A DNA stretch of 64,000 bases, from NCBI RefSeq assembly GCF_000308615.1, contig NZ_BAGB01000047.1, positions 434,001-498,000 on the forward strand, in the 5' to 3' direction. Numbering within the stretch: the first letter of the stretch is position 1; each line of letters starts with the position of its first letter. Below the pieces are notes generated by a model. The model saw nothing but the letters and a program-made list of their open reading frames with translations. It was not told the origin of the DNA and did no database searches. The translations under genes and the position numbers were made by a program. The stretch is from Nocardia jiangxiensis NBRC 101359. Lineage in GTDB: Bacteria; Actinomycetota; Actinomycetes; Mycobacteriales; Mycobacteriaceae. This document shows, piece by piece, positions 41,301-50,825 of this stretch.

Positions 41301-42224
41301 TCAGTCGATCAGGCCGCGCGGCCGGACCACCAGAACCGGTGACGAGCGCTTGCCCTTCTCTTCCAGCAGTGCGATCGCCCGGCCGTCCTCGGTGAGGGCG
41401 GCGTGGACGCCGCGTTGGCCGATCGGGTCCAGCCAGCGGCCGTCGCGGAGGGATTCGGCCTGCTCGGGGGTGATGGTGCGGTGTGGGAAGGCAAGGCGCG
41501 CAGCGGAATCGATGTCGAGGTTGAGGGTCGGATCCTCGGCCAGGGATTCCAGGGTGCGGGCGTGGTCCAGGGTGAACGGACCCACTCGGGTCCGGCGCAG
41601 AGCGGTGAGATGACCTCCGACGCCGAGACTTTCACCCAGATCGCGGGCCAGGGCACGGATGTAGGTGCCCGAGGAGCATTCGACCTCGACGTCCAGGTCC
41701 ACGAATGTGGTTGTACCGGTGTCGATATCGCGTCGGGCGAGTAGATCGAAGCGGGAGACCGTGACCGGGCGCGCGGCGAGTTGCACGTCTTCTCCCGCGC
41801 GGGCGCGGGCGTAGGCGCGCTCACCGTCGACCTTGATCGCGCTGACCGTGGCCGGGATCTGTTCGATATCGCCGGTCAATCGTGCTGCGCCGGAAGCGAT
41901 ATCGGCGTCGGCGAGATGAGCGGCCGGTGTGGTGGCGAGGGTCTCGCCCTCGGCATCGTCGGTCACCGTGGACTGTCCCAGCCGGATCGTCGCGGAATAC
42001 GCCTTGGTGGTGAGACTGAGCAGACCGAGCATCTTCGTGGCGCGCTCGACGCCCAGCACCAGCACACCGGTCGCCATCGGGTCCAGCGTTCCGGCGTGGC
42101 CGATCTTGCGGGTGCGCAGGATCTTTCGGCAGCGGGATACCACGTCGTGGCTGGTCATACCACCCGCCTTGTCAACGAGCAGCAGGCCGCCGAGCGCATC
42201 CACCAGCGCGGGTTCGCGCCCCAT
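41301..42224 (-). CDS. truB: tRNA pseudouridine-55 synthase
   Basis: A 307-residue TruB. The catalytic Asp lies in RKIGHAGTLDPMATGVLVLG (about 39-58). KAYSATIRLGQST, IPATVSAIKVDGERAYARAR and CSSGTYIRALARDLG are family blocks, and a C-terminal PUA-like extension ends SSPVLVVRPRGLID. It makes pseudouridine 55 in the tRNA T-loop. It follows pptT with a one-base overlap (TGATG), the arrangement of mycobacteria (Rv2793c-Rv2794c). Its substrate element, the T-loop, also occurs in the tRNA-mimic RNA at 59824. Confidence 0.95.
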   Translation of the reverse strand: MGREPALVDALGGLLLVDKAGGMTSHDVVSRCRKILRTRKIGHAGTLDPMATGVLVLGVERATKMLGLLSLTTKAYSATIRLGQSTVTDDAEGETLATTPAAHLADADIASGAARLTGDIEQIPATVSAIKVDGERAYARARAGEDVQLAARPVTVSRFDLLARRDIDTGTTTFVDLDVEVECSSGTYIRALARDLGESLGVGGHLTALRRTRVGPFTLDHARTLESLAEDPTLNLDIDSAARLAFPHRTITPEQAESLRDGRWLDPIGQRGVHAALTEDGRAIALLEEKGKRSSPVLVVRPRGLID

Positions 42225-42961
42225 CAGCCGACCGCGATGCCGGTCAGGATCAGCCCCTCGGCGATCAGCCAGCGTCCGTCGAAGGACTGCAGCGGTGCGC
42301 CGCCGTCGGTGGTCTGCCCGGGCACCAGCAGTTCGGTGTGGAAACCACCGGAGGAGCCGTCGTCATCGATGGTGAAGGTGATGTGCGCATCCTCGAATCC
42401 CAACCAGCGCAACGTCAATGGGAACCACGCCTTGTAGGTGGCCTCCTTCGCGCAGAACAGCAGCCGGTCCAGATGCAGGCCGGTCGCCGGGAGCGCACCC
42501 GCGAGCCAGGTGCGTTCCGCGGGCAGGCTCACCGAGTCCAGCACGCCCTCGGGCAGCGGACCGTGCGGTTCGGCATCGATCCCGATCGACCGCCAGCGCA
42601 ACCGATGCGCCAGCGCCGCGGCCCGATATCCGTCGCAATGGGTCAGGCTGCCGACGACACCGCGCGGGAACAGCGGCATACCCCGCTCCCCCTTGCCGAT
42701 CGCCACCTCCGGCTCACCCAGTTGCGCCAGCGCCTGCCGGGCGCAATACCGAGCGCCGATGAAATCCCGCCGCCGCTTCTCCACCGATTTGGCGATCAGA
42801 TGTTCCTCGCCCGGATGCACCCGCAGACCCTCGGGATACTGCACCAGTTCCGCCGTGGCCACACCGCTGGGCAGGATTCTGCCGAGTATGCGTGCGGGTC
42901 CGCCGCGTTCGGTACGTTCACCGGCCCCACCGTGATCGGACACGCCGCCTGCCTCGCGCAT
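42224..42961 (-). CDS. pptT: 4'-phosphopantetheinyl transferase (PptT-like)
   Basis: A 245-residue Sfp-type PPTase. Visible are the KSVEKRRRDFIGARYCARQAL segment (quoted as parts), KGERGMPLFPRGVVGSLTHCDGY, the metal-binding SIGIDAEPHGPLPEGVL and the signature FCAKEATYKAWFPLT. It transfers phosphopantetheine from CoA to acyl carrier and peptidyl carrier proteins; in mycobacteria PptT activates mycolic acid and siderophore synthases. The start is uncertain: ATG at 42961 or GTG at 42943. The neighbouring truB and metallophosphoesterase genes match the mycobacterial order. Confidence 0.92.
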   Translation of the reverse strand: MREAGGVSDHGGAGERTERGGPARILGRILPSGVATAELVQYPEGLRVHPGEEHLIAKSVEKRRRDFIGARYCARQALAQLGEPEVAIGKGERGMPLFPRGVVGSLTHCDGYRAAALAHRLRWRSIGIDAEPHGPLPEGVLDSVSLPAERTWLAGALPATGLHLDRLLFCAKEATYKAWFPLTLRWLGFEDAHITFTIDDDGSSGGFHTELLVPGQTTDGGAPLQSFDGRWLIAEGLILTGIAVG

Positions 42962-43121
42962 CTCGCTCGCCGACTCCTCGATGACCGCCTCCTGAATCGC
43001 TGTTCACCTGCTCCACGAGCCTAGCCGAGGGCCCGGATGCGCTGCCCGGGCATACATCCTCCGAGATCCGGCCCATCCGTCGCGATGTCTCAGGACAGTG
43101 GAACCACCTCGGCTGTACCGA

Positions 43122-44081
43122 TCAGGCGAGGCCGCGGCGGCGTTCGGCCATCTGACGCATCTTCTCGGCGGCCTCGGCCATCTCCGGGGTGACCTTGAAG
43201 TGGCCGCCCCATTGGTTCAGATCGTCCGGGCCGTAATTCGGGGCAGGCAAGATCTGGCGCAGCAGTTTGTCGGGCAGACCGCGACGCTTCCATTCGCGCG
43301 GATAACCGAGCGAGACCTCCTCGAAGCGAACCCCGTCGTAATACGTGGTGCGCGGAATGTGCAAGTGGCCGTAGACCGAGCAGACCACGTTGTAGCGGGT
43401 GTGCCAATCGGCGGTGAGTTCGGTGCCGCACCACAGCGCGAATTCCGGATAGAACAGCATCCGGGTGGGTTCGCGGTTCAGCGGGAAGTGGTTGATCAGC
43501 ACGACCGGGGTGCCGGGTTCGAGATCGTCCAGACGGCGGCGGGTGTACTTCACCCGGGCCTCGCACCAGGCATCGCGGGTGATGTACGGATCCGGGGAGA
43601 GCAGGAACTCGTCGGTCGCGACGACGTTGCGGTCCCGGGCGATGCGCAGCGCGTCGGTCGCGGTGTACGCGCCCTCGGGCATCCAGGAGTAGTCGTAGAG
43701 CAGGAACATCGGCGCGAGCGTCACCGGACCGCCGAACTCCTGCGAACCCTCGCCCTCCCACACCGGGAACGGATCCTCCGGCGTGAGCACGTCTAGGTCG
43801 CGGCACAGCGACACCAGATAGTCGTAGCGCGCCGCGCCACGCATCTGCACCGGGTCCTTTGCCGTGGTCCACAGTTCGTGATTGCCGGGCACCCAGATCA
43901 CCTTGGCGAACCGCTCCCGCAGGACGCTCAGCGCCCAGCGAATATCGTCACTGCGCTCCCCGACGTCCCCGGCGACGATCAGCCAGTCCTCTGGCGAGTC
44001 GGCGCGAATCGCCTCGACCACTGGCTTGTTGCCCTGATGCCCGACATGGATATCGCTCACCGCCATCAGCTTCGGAACCAC
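43122..44081 (-). CDS. Metallophosphoesterase (Rv2795c-like)
   Basis: About 319 residues with a calcineurin-like fold: SDIHVGHQGNK, IVAGDVGE, VPGNHELW, the His in VLINHFPL and the final VYGHLHIPR, a complete dinuclear metal site. Its family is conserved beside pptT in mycobacteria (Rv2795c). There, deletion of the related PptH restores phosphopantetheinylation because it removes phosphopantetheine from carrier proteins, so an opposing role to PptT is known from family work; transfer to this protein is inference. The GTG at 44081 is used as start (MVPKLMAVSDIHVG), after AGAGAGG. Confidence 0.88.
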   Translation of the reverse strand: MVPKLMAVSDIHVGHQGNKPVVEAIRADSPEDWLIVAGDVGERSDDIRWALSVLRERFAKVIWVPGNHELWTTAKDPVQMRGAARYDYLVSLCRDLDVLTPEDPFPVWEGEGSQEFGGPVTLAPMFLLYDYSWMPEGAYTATDALRIARDRNVVATDEFLLSPDPYITRDAWCEARVKYTRRRLDDLEPGTPVVLINHFPLNREPTRMLFYPEFALWCGTELTADWHTRYNVVCSVYGHLHIPRTTYYDGVRFEEVSLGYPREWKRRGLPDKLLRQILPAPNYGPDDLNQWGGHFKVTPEMAEAAEKMRQMAERRRGLA

Positions 44082-44175
44082 CCGGCACACACCTCTCTGC
44101 TCGCCCGCGTCCCCTGCGTAACCGCGGCTGTCCCCCTCCACATTCCCATGCCCCCGGGCCCACAGGCCAACCGTG

Positions 44176-45549
44176 CTACGACGGCAGCTCCGCACCGACC
44201 CGCGCCCAGCGGCCCGACACCGCCCGAATACCGACCGCGACCAGGCGCGCGACGATGAAACCGCTCAACCCCGCCCAGATTCCGGCGATCCCCCAGTGGA
44301 ACACCAGCGACAGCCAGATCATCGGCAGGAAACCGAGCAGACCGGCCAGCATCGTGGTGTTGCGCAGATAGGCCGCATCGCCCGCGCCGAGCAGCACACC
44401 GTCCAGGGCGAAGACCACCCCGGCCACCGGGATCAGCGGAACGAAGAACCACCAGATCACGTGAACGCGATCGAGGACCTGCGCATCACCGGTGAACAAC
44501 TCCGGTACCAGGACGCTGCCTGCCGCGAAGATCACCGCGAGCACGACCGCGAACAGCGTCGACCAGGCCGTGATCCGCCGCGCCAGCCGCTGGGCACCGG
44601 CCGCGTGGCCCGCGCCCAGCGCCGCGCCCACCAGCGTCTGCGCCGCGATCGCCAGCGAGTCCAGCGTCAGGCTCAGGAAGTTCCACAGCTGCAACACCAG
44701 CTGATGCGCCGCGACCGAGGCCGCACCGAATCGTGCGGCCACCGCGCCCGCGGAGACGAAACACGCCTGGAAGGCGAAGCTGCGCATGATCAGATCCCGG
44801 CCGAGCCGCAACTGATCGCGCATGATCTCCGGCTGCGGAGCCAGCGGAACCCGTTGCCGCACGAGCGAACTCAGGAAGAACCCGCCGGAAACCAGCTGCC
44901 CGGCCAGATTCGCCGTCGCCGATCCGGCCAGCCCCATCCGGGGCGCGCCCAGCAGTCCGTGCACCAGTGTCGGACACAGCAGGGCCGAAATCACCAGTCC
45001 CGCGATCACATACACCAGCGGACGACGTATCCGCTGCACTCCGCGCATCCAGCCGTTCCCGGCATTGGCCAGCAGGATCATCGGCACGCCGCAGCAGGCG
45101 ATACGCACCCAGCGCACGGCCTCGTCCGCGATATCGGCCCGCCCCGCGACCGCGTGGGTGATCGGCCCCGCGAGCACCTGCAGCACCACGATGATCGCCA
45201 CCCCGATCCCGATCGCCAGCCAACTGGCCTGCACTCCCTCGCCCACGGCCCCGTAAGTATCCCCCGCCCCGTGCCGGCGGGCCGCGCGCGCGGTCGTGCC
45301 GTAGCTCAGGAACGTCAGCTGCGTGCTGACCAGTCCGAGAATCAGCCCGCCGACCGCGAGCCCCGCCAGCGCCAGCGCACCCAGCCGCCCCACCACCGCC
45401 ATATCGAACAGCAGATAGATCGGCTCGGCCACCAGCACGCCCAACGTCGGAATCGCGATCCGCAGAATCCGCCCGGGACCGGCCGCCGGGAGTTCTGCCT
45501 GTGCGACGTCCTGCCCCGTCACCTGCTCACGCACCGCGTCACCGGACAC
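44176..45549 (-). CDS. MATE-family efflux transporter (DinF-like)
   Basis: A 457-residue MATE protein with about 12 helices. Typical blocks are LRIAIPTLGVLVAEPIYLLFD, GLAVGGLILGLVSTQLTFLSYG, MRGVQRIRRPLVYV and SAGAVAARFGAASVAAHQLVLQL (pieces), ending in the second-half repeat. It exports cationic or other compounds with Na+ or H+. Rv2836c (dinF) occupies the same position in mycobacteria, next to nrnA. The GTG at 45549 starts the reading; the preceding 176 bases are gene-free. Confidence 0.88.
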   Translation of the reverse strand: MSGDAVREQVTGQDVAQAELPAAGPGRILRIAIPTLGVLVAEPIYLLFDMAVVGRLGALALAGLAVGGLILGLVSTQLTFLSYGTTARAARRHGAGDTYGAVGEGVQASWLAIGIGVAIIVVLQVLAGPITHAVAGRADIADEAVRWVRIACCGVPMILLANAGNGWMRGVQRIRRPLVYVIAGLVISALLCPTLVHGLLGAPRMGLAGSATANLAGQLVSGGFFLSSLVRQRVPLAPQPEIMRDQLRLGRDLIMRSFAFQACFVSAGAVAARFGAASVAAHQLVLQLWNFLSLTLDSLAIAAQTLVGAALGAGHAAGAQRLARRITAWSTLFAVVLAVIFAAGSVLVPELFTGDAQVLDRVHVIWWFFVPLIPVAGVVFALDGVLLGAGDAAYLRNTTMLAGLLGFLPMIWLSLVFHWGIAGIWAGLSGFIVARLVAVGIRAVSGRWARVGAELPS

Positions 45550-45725
45550 CGCGCCCGCCCCTCACACAATCGACGCACCCATCCGGACCACCGGACAGCG
45601 CCCCTCCGATCGAGTCCACCACAGCCCTTCCCGATCGCCCGACAAAGCCGACACCACCATCGCACAGAGGTCCGACAAGTCCGCTACCGGGCACTATCCC
45701 GGTCGATGCCGTGGAATCCGGTCGG

Positions 45726-46748
45726 CTAACCGACAGCGTCGAGCGCTGTCAGGAGGGCCGCCACGAGATGTTCGGGACTTCCGGTGGTCGTGTAACCGGC
45801 CGCGTAGCGGTGACCGCCACCGCCCAGGACCGTCGCGACGCGCGCCACGTCGACGCCGTCGTCCGCGCCGATGCCCGAGGCACGCGAGCGCAGCGAGACC
45901 GTCCAGAGTTCGGCGGTGGTGCGAGATTCCTTGAACACCACCGCGATCGCGGCCTCGGCCGTGGTGCGGATGACGTCGATGACGCTCTCGACCTCCTCCG
46001 AACGCACCCCGCTCATATCCTCGCGGCGCACGAAGACGTAGACCAGACCGGCGCCGTCGGCGGCGGACGGTTCGATCCGCGCGGTGCCCAGAACTCGGGA
46101 GAGCATGCCGAGCCAGCCGAACGGATGGGTGTCCATCAACGTCCGAGTGATGCCCGCACCGTCGATACCGGTTGCCAGCAATCTCTCGGCAAGTTTGTGT
46201 GTGCCGGGGCCCGCCCACTTGAAGGATCCGGTGTCGGTGACCAGACCCGCGAACAGGCAGAACGCGATGTCGTGATCGATCGGCTCACCCCAGGCATCGA
46301 GGATCCGGGCCAGCAGCGCGGTGGTCGACTCCGCGGTCGGATCCACCACGTTCACCGAGCCGAAACAGGTGTTGGAACGATGATGGTCGAGCACCAGAGT
46401 CGTTGCCGCACCGGCGATCCGGCCGGCCAGCGCGCCGAGTCGACCGGCACTGCCGCAATCCACGGCGACCAGTACGTCCACCTCGGCGGGCACCTGCTCC
46501 GGCGGCACCAGATGTTCGGTGCCCGGCAGCGAACGCATCGAGACCGGTAATTCGGCCGGCGCGGCGAAGGAGACCCGCACCGGCGTCCCGCGCCGGTGCA
46601 ACACCTGCGCGAGTGCCAGCCCACTGCCGATGGTGTCGGCGTCGGGCTGAACGTGACACAGCACGGTCACCGACCGCGCCGCGTCCAGAACCTGCACGGC
46701 CGCAGCGAGATCGGCTGTCGGCGTTACTGCTGTCATGGTCTCGACCAC
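45726..46748 (-). CDS. nrnA: DHH-family bifunctional phosphatase/oligoribonuclease (NrnA-like)
   Basis: A 340-residue DHH/DHHA1 protein. The first metal motif is CHVQPDADTIGSGLALAQVL (written in parts: HVQPDADTIGS), the second is VDCGS, then DHH in LVLDHHRSN, and the C-terminal DHHA1 nucleotide-binding GGGGHRYAAGYT. It degrades nano-RNA and pAp or cyclic dinucleotide products. In mycobacteria the orthologue Rv2837c (CnpB) hydrolyses c-di-AMP intermediates and pAp. It sits between the MATE gene and rbfA, as expected. The start at 46748 leaves 90 bases to rbfA. Confidence 0.92.
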   Translation of the reverse strand: MVETMTAVTPTADLAAAVQVLDAARSVTVLCHVQPDADTIGSGLALAQVLHRRGTPVRVSFAAPAELPVSMRSLPGTEHLVPPEQVPAEVDVLVAVDCGSAGRLGALAGRIAGAATTLVLDHHRSNTCFGSVNVVDPTAESTTALLARILDAWGEPIDHDIAFCLFAGLVTDTGSFKWAGPGTHKLAERLLATGIDGAGITRTLMDTHPFGWLGMLSRVLGTARIEPSAADGAGLVYVFVRREDMSGVRSEEVESVIDVIRTTAEAAIAVVFKESRTTAELWTVSLRSRASGIGADDGVDVARVATVLGGGGHRYAAGYTTTGSPEHLVAALLTALDAVG

Positions 46749-46838
46749 GTTTCCTCTGGCGGTGGGGCGGCCTCGGTGCGATCACACCGAGCACCGCTAT
46801 AAGACCGGCTTCCCACCGCGGCGACCACGAAACCGCGG

Positions 46839-47282
46839 TCAGTCTTCTTCGTCCGGTTCGGTCTTGTAGGGATCGGCGTCACCGGCATGGGTCGCGTTCG
46901 CGGCGACCTGAGCCACCCGCTCGTCGACCGCACGGGCCCGAGCCAGCAGCTCCTCCATCTCGCGTGCCGCGTCCGGCACGGTATCCAGCACGAAGGCCAG
47001 CGAGGGGGTGAACTTGATCCCCGTCGCCGCGCCGACCTTGGAGCGCAGTACGCCCTTCGCCTTGTCCAGACCCGCGGCCGCGGCCGCGTAGTCGGGCTCG
47101 GACTGCAGGTTCTGGCCCAGCACGGTGTAGTAGACGGTCGCTTCGCGCAGATCACCGGTCACCTTGGCGTCGGTGATCGTCACGAAACTCAGTCTCGGAT
47201 CTTTGATCTCGTATTCGATCGCCGTACCCACGATCGAGACGATCCGCTTCGCGAGTCGGCGTGCCCTGGCTTGATCCACCAT
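46839..47282 (-). CDS. rbfA: Ribosome-binding factor A
   Basis: A 147-residue RbfA with the KH-type fold: ARRLAKRIVSIVGTAIEYEIKDPRLSFVTI (in parts), DAKVTGDLREATVYYTVLGQ, and RSKVGAATGIKFTPSLAFVLDTVPDAA. It binds the 16S rRNA helix 1 region during small-subunit maturation and is needed in the cold. The C-terminal tail of about 25 residues is acidic (TEPDEED). It lies between nrnA and the DUF503 gene, and infB upstream completes the usual infB-rbfA group. Confidence 0.95.
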   Translation of the reverse strand: MVDQARARRLAKRIVSIVGTAIEYEIKDPRLSFVTITDAKVTGDLREATVYYTVLGQNLQSEPDYAAAAAGLDKAKGVLRSKVGAATGIKFTPSLAFVLDTVPDAAREMEELLARARAVDERVAQVAANATHAGDADPYKTEPDEED

Positions 47283-47328
47283 GGCGTCCTCCTGAAGTAT
47301 CCACTAGCGGCGGACACGATGCCGCCGG

Positions 47329-47619
47329 TCAGTCCTCTGGCCCGAAGATCCTGCGGCGTACTGCCAGCAACTCTAGCTCCGGACGCGCCGCCACGTGGCG
47401 TTCGCACTTGTCCAGCACCTGGGTGAGATGACCCATCTCGGAGCTGACCAGGGCGACGCCCAGCAGAGTACGGCGATGTTTGTCGTGCTCTCCGCCCTCG
47501 GCCGCGCTGACACCGAAGCGCTGCAGCTCGGCCACGACCGGGCGGATGACGGAACGCTTCTGCTTCAGCGAATGAACGTCGCCGAGCAGGATGTCGAACT
47601 CGAGCGCTCCGATGAACAA
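47329..47619 (-). CDS. DUF503 (YlxP-like) protein
   Basis: A 96-residue protein with the DUF503 start FIGALEFDILLGDVHSLKQKRS, then VAELQRFGVSAAEGGEHDKHRRTLLGVALVSSEM (seen as pieces) and HVAARPELELL. The family is small, cytoplasmic and found between infB and rbfA in many bacteria. It is thought to be linked with ribosome biogenesis (YlxP), although the precise role is not settled. The start is the TTG at 47619, with AGAGG about seven bases upstream and no nearer ATG or GTG that keeps the conserved start. Confidence 0.85.
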   Translation of the reverse strand: MFIGALEFDILLGDVHSLKQKRSVIRPVVAELQRFGVSAAEGGEHDKHRRTLLGVALVSSEMGHLTQVLDKCERHVAARPELELLAVRRRIFGPED

Positions 47620-47671
47620 GGGCTCACCTCTTTGCTTTTCAGCGGTGCCGATCCCACCGCCGCCGTCCCGC

Positions 47672-47702
47672 CGCCCGCGGCCGGAAGACCCGACCGCGGG
47701 CG
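47672..47702 (-). terminator. Hairpin between infB and DUF503
   Basis: Stem CGCCCGCGG (47672-47680) with 47694-47702, nine base pairs, 13-base loop, 36 bases downstream of the infB stop. It probably attenuates transcription into DUF503-rbfA rather than ending it fully. Confidence 0.5.
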
Positions 47703-47737
47703 CGGAACGACGACGATGTGACAGGTACTGGATCCGC

Positions 47738-50713
47738 TCAGTCCCGCGGCTTCTCCCGAAGCTCGAAGGCCTCGATGACGTCGCCTTCCTTGATGTCGTT
47801 GTAGCCCAGGGTGATACCACATTCGAAGCCCTCGCGAGCCTCCATGACATCGTCCTTCTCCCGGCGCAACGACTGCAGCGTGGTCTCGGCGACCACGACA
47901 TTGTCGCGGAGCAGGCGCACCTTGGCGTTGCGCTTGACCGAACCCGCGGTGACCATACAACCGGCGATATTGCCGATCTTCGAGGAGCGGAAGATCGCCC
48001 GGATCTCCGCACGCCCCAGCTCGACCTCTTCGTAGATCGGCTTGAGCATGCCCTTGAGGGCCTTCTCGATCTCGTCGATGGCCTGGTAGATCACCGAGTA
48101 GTACCGGATGTCCACGCCCTCGCGGTTGGCCAGCTCGGTCGCCTTGCCCTCCGCGCGAACGTTGAATCCGATGATGATCGCGTTCGACGCCGAGGCCAGG
48201 TTGACGTTGGTCTCGGTGACGCCACCGACACCGCGGTCGATGACCCGCAGGCGCACCTCGTCGCTGATCTCGATGCCCAGCAGGGCCTCCTCGAGCGCCT
48301 CGACGGTACCCGAGTTGTCGCCCTTGAGAATCAGGTTCAGCTCCGAGGTCTCCTTCAGAGCGGCATCCAGATCTTCCAGGCTGATCCGCTTGCGGCTGCG
48401 CGCGGCCAGTGCGTTGCGCTTGCGCGCATTGCGCCGGTCGGCGATCTGCCGCGCGATGCGGTCCTCCTCGACGACGAGCAGGTTGTCACCCGCACCGGGC
48501 ACCGACGTGAAGCCGATGACCTGGACCGGCCGCGAGGGCAGGGCCGCATCGACATCCTCGCCGTGCTCGTCGACCATGCGGCGCACACGCCCGTAGGCAT
48601 CGCCCGCGACGATCGAGTCGCCGACCCGCAGGGTGCCGCGCTGGATGAGCACCGTGGCCACCGGACCGCGACCGCGGTCCAGGTGCGCCTCGATGGCGAC
48701 ACCCTGCGCGTCCATATCCGGGTTGGCCCGCAGATCCAGCGCCGCGTCCGCGGTCAGCACGACCGCTTCCAGCAGACCCTGGATGTTGATGTTCTGCCGG
48801 GCGGAGATGTCGACGAACATGGTGTCGCCGCCGAACTCCTCGGCCACCAGGTTGTACTCGGTCAGCTGCTGACGGATCTTCTGAGGGTTCGCACCCTCCT
48901 TGTCGATCTTGTTGACCGCCACCACGATCGGCACGTCCGCGGCCTGCGCGTGGTTGATCGCCTCCACCGTCTGCGGCATGACGCCGTCGTCGGCGGCGAC
49001 CACCAGCACCGCGATGTCCGTGGACTTCGCACCACGGGCACGCATGGCGGTGAACGCCTCGTGACCCGGGGTGTCGATGAAGGTGATCAGGCGGTCCTCG
49101 TCGTTGACGTTCGTCAGGACCTGGTACGCGCCGATGTGCTGGGTGATTCCGCCGGCCTCGCCCTCGCGGACGTTGGTCTTGCGGATGGTGTCCAGCAGTC
49201 GGGTCTTACCGTGATCGACGTGGCCCATGACGGTGACCACCGGCGGGCGGACCTGCAGGTCCTCCTCGCCGCCCTCGTCCTCGCCGTAGGTGAGGTCGAA
49301 GCTCTCCAGCAGCTCGCGGTCCTCGTCCTCCGGGGAGACCACGTGCACGACGTAGTTCATCTCGCCGCCGAGCAGCTCGAGCGTCTCGTCGTTCACCGAC
49401 TGGGTCGCGGTGACCATCTCACCGAGGTTGAACAGCGCCTGGACCAGCGAGGCCGGGTTGGCGTTGATCTTCTCGGCGAAGTCGGACAGCGACGCACCAC
49501 GGGCGAGCCGGATGATCTCGCCGTTACCGCGCGGCAGCCGCACGCCGCCGACGGCGGGCGCCTGCATCGAGTCGTATTCCTGGCGCTTCTGACGCTTGGA
49601 CTTGCGGCCGCGACGCGGCGCACCACCGGGACGTCCGAACGCACCCGCGGCACCGCCGCGACCACCCGGACCACCGGGACGACCGCCGCCGCCACCGGGA
49701 CGTCCCCGGAAGCCACCGGCTGCGGGAGCACCCGCACCGGCACCGCCACCGGGACCACCCGTGCCGGCGCCGCCACCGCCACCGCGGTAACCGCCGCCGC
49801 CGCCACCGGGACGACCGCCGCCGCCACCGGGACCACCGCCCGGACGACCCGGACGACCGGCGCCGCTCGGACCCGGACGTGCCGCACGCTGCGGCATCGC
49901 ACCCGGATTCGGCCGCGGCGGCATCGAGCCGGGGCTGGGACGCGGACCACCCGGACGCGGGCCACCGCCCTGCGCCGCGGCCGGACGCTGACCGCCCTGA
50001 CCGGGGCCGGGACGCTGACCGGGCGTCGGCCGGGGACCGCCGCCCTGCGACGGACCCGGACGCGGGCCGCTGGGCCCGGGAGCCGGACGCGACGCGGGCC
50101 GCTCGGGCGCCGAGGAGAACGGATTGTTGCCCACCCGAGGGGTTTTCGGGCCGGGCTTGGGGCCGCCGGGACGCGGGCCACCGCCCTGCGCGGCGGCCGG
50201 ACGCTGCTGCTGACCCGGACGCGGGCCACCGGGAGCCGGACGCGGACCGGACCGATCCGCACCCGGACGCGGAGCGTGCTCCTGCGGCGCGGGCTTGGCG
50301 GCCGGACCCGGCTTCACCGAGGGACCCGGCTTGGCCGCCGGAGCGTTCTCGGACCGGGGGGCCGGCGCCGGGGCCTTGGCGGCCGGAGCCTCGGGCTGCT
50401 GCGCCGGGGGCGGAGCGGGCGCCGGGGTGGGACGCGGTCCCGGACGGGGACCGGGCGTCGCGCCGGACGACGGTTTGGGACCCGGACGCGCGGACTGCCC
50501 CGGGCCGGGACGGGGACCGCCGGACTTGCCGCTGCCGTTGGCGGGTGCGGACTTGGACGCGAACGATTCCCGCAGACGACGCGCAACGGGTGCTTCCACC
50601 GTCGACGACGCCGATTTCACGAACTCGCCCTGCTCCTTGAGCGTTGCGAGTAGTTCCTTGCTCGTGACACCGAGTTCTTTGGCCAACTCGTGCACGCGGG
50701 CCTTGCCTGCCAC
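47738..50713 (-). CDS. infB: Translation initiation factor IF-2
   Basis: A 991-residue IF-2, longer than the Mycobacterium protein. Residues 1-50 are the IF2-N domain (KARVHELAKELGVTSKELLATLK in parts). Residues about 55-385 are a low-complexity linker of Pro, Gly, Arg and Ala (many G-P-R-P-G repeats), which is clearly the extra length. The G-domain follows with GHVDHGKTRLLD (G1), FIDTPGHEAFTAMR (G3) and AVNKIDKEG (G4), then beta-barrel and C-terminal domains. The GTG at 50713 is used, after GAGGAG. nusA and rimP lie upstream. Confidence 0.96.
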   Translation of the reverse strand: MAGKARVHELAKELGVTSKELLATLKEQGEFVKSASSTVEAPVARRLRESFASKSAPANGSGKSGGPRPGPGQSARPGPKPSSGATPGPRPGPRPTPAPAPPPAQQPEAPAAKAPAPAPRSENAPAAKPGPSVKPGPAAKPAPQEHAPRPGADRSGPRPAPGGPRPGQQQRPAAAQGGGPRPGGPKPGPKTPRVGNNPFSSAPERPASRPAPGPSGPRPGPSQGGGPRPTPGQRPGPGQGGQRPAAAQGGGPRPGGPRPSPGSMPPRPNPGAMPQRAARPGPSGAGRPGRPGGGPGGGGGRPGGGGGGYRGGGGGAGTGGPGGGAGAGAPAAGGFRGRPGGGGGRPGGPGGRGGAAGAFGRPGGAPRRGRKSKRQKRQEYDSMQAPAVGGVRLPRGNGEIIRLARGASLSDFAEKINANPASLVQALFNLGEMVTATQSVNDETLELLGGEMNYVVHVVSPEDEDRELLESFDLTYGEDEGGEEDLQVRPPVVTVMGHVDHGKTRLLDTIRKTNVREGEAGGITQHIGAYQVLTNVNDEDRLITFIDTPGHEAFTAMRARGAKSTDIAVLVVAADDGVMPQTVEAINHAQAADVPIVVAVNKIDKEGANPQKIRQQLTEYNLVAEEFGGDTMFVDISARQNINIQGLLEAVVLTADAALDLRANPDMDAQGVAIEAHLDRGRGPVATVLIQRGTLRVGDSIVAGDAYGRVRRMVDEHGEDVDAALPSRPVQVIGFTSVPGAGDNLLVVEEDRIARQIADRRNARKRNALAARSRKRISLEDLDAALKETSELNLILKGDNSGTVEALEEALLGIEISDEVRLRVIDRGVGGVTETNVNLASASNAIIIGFNVRAEGKATELANREGVDIRYYSVIYQAIDEIEKALKGMLKPIYEEVELGRAEIRAIFRSSKIGNIAGCMVTAGSVKRNAKVRLLRDNVVVAETTLQSLRREKDDVMEAREGFECGITLGYNDIKEGDVIEAFELREKPRD

Positions 50714-50825
50714 TGCTCTCCTCACTGAGAGGTCGAGCGTGGCGGCCCGTCACCTGTGGACGGGGGGCCCGCACGACCTCGGGTTATCTCCGATGGACGT
50801 TCATCGCTGGTACTTCACGGTGTGC

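Noticed and set aside
49550..50560. CRISPR-like repeat array
   Set aside because: Repeats encode the Pro/Gly-rich IF-2 linker, with uneven length and no unique spacers.
47591..50653. 1,020-codon open frame opposite infB
   Set aside because: It is the complement of the infB codon pattern, with Thr/Arg/Gly repeats produced by the Pro/Gly linker; no ribosome-binding site.
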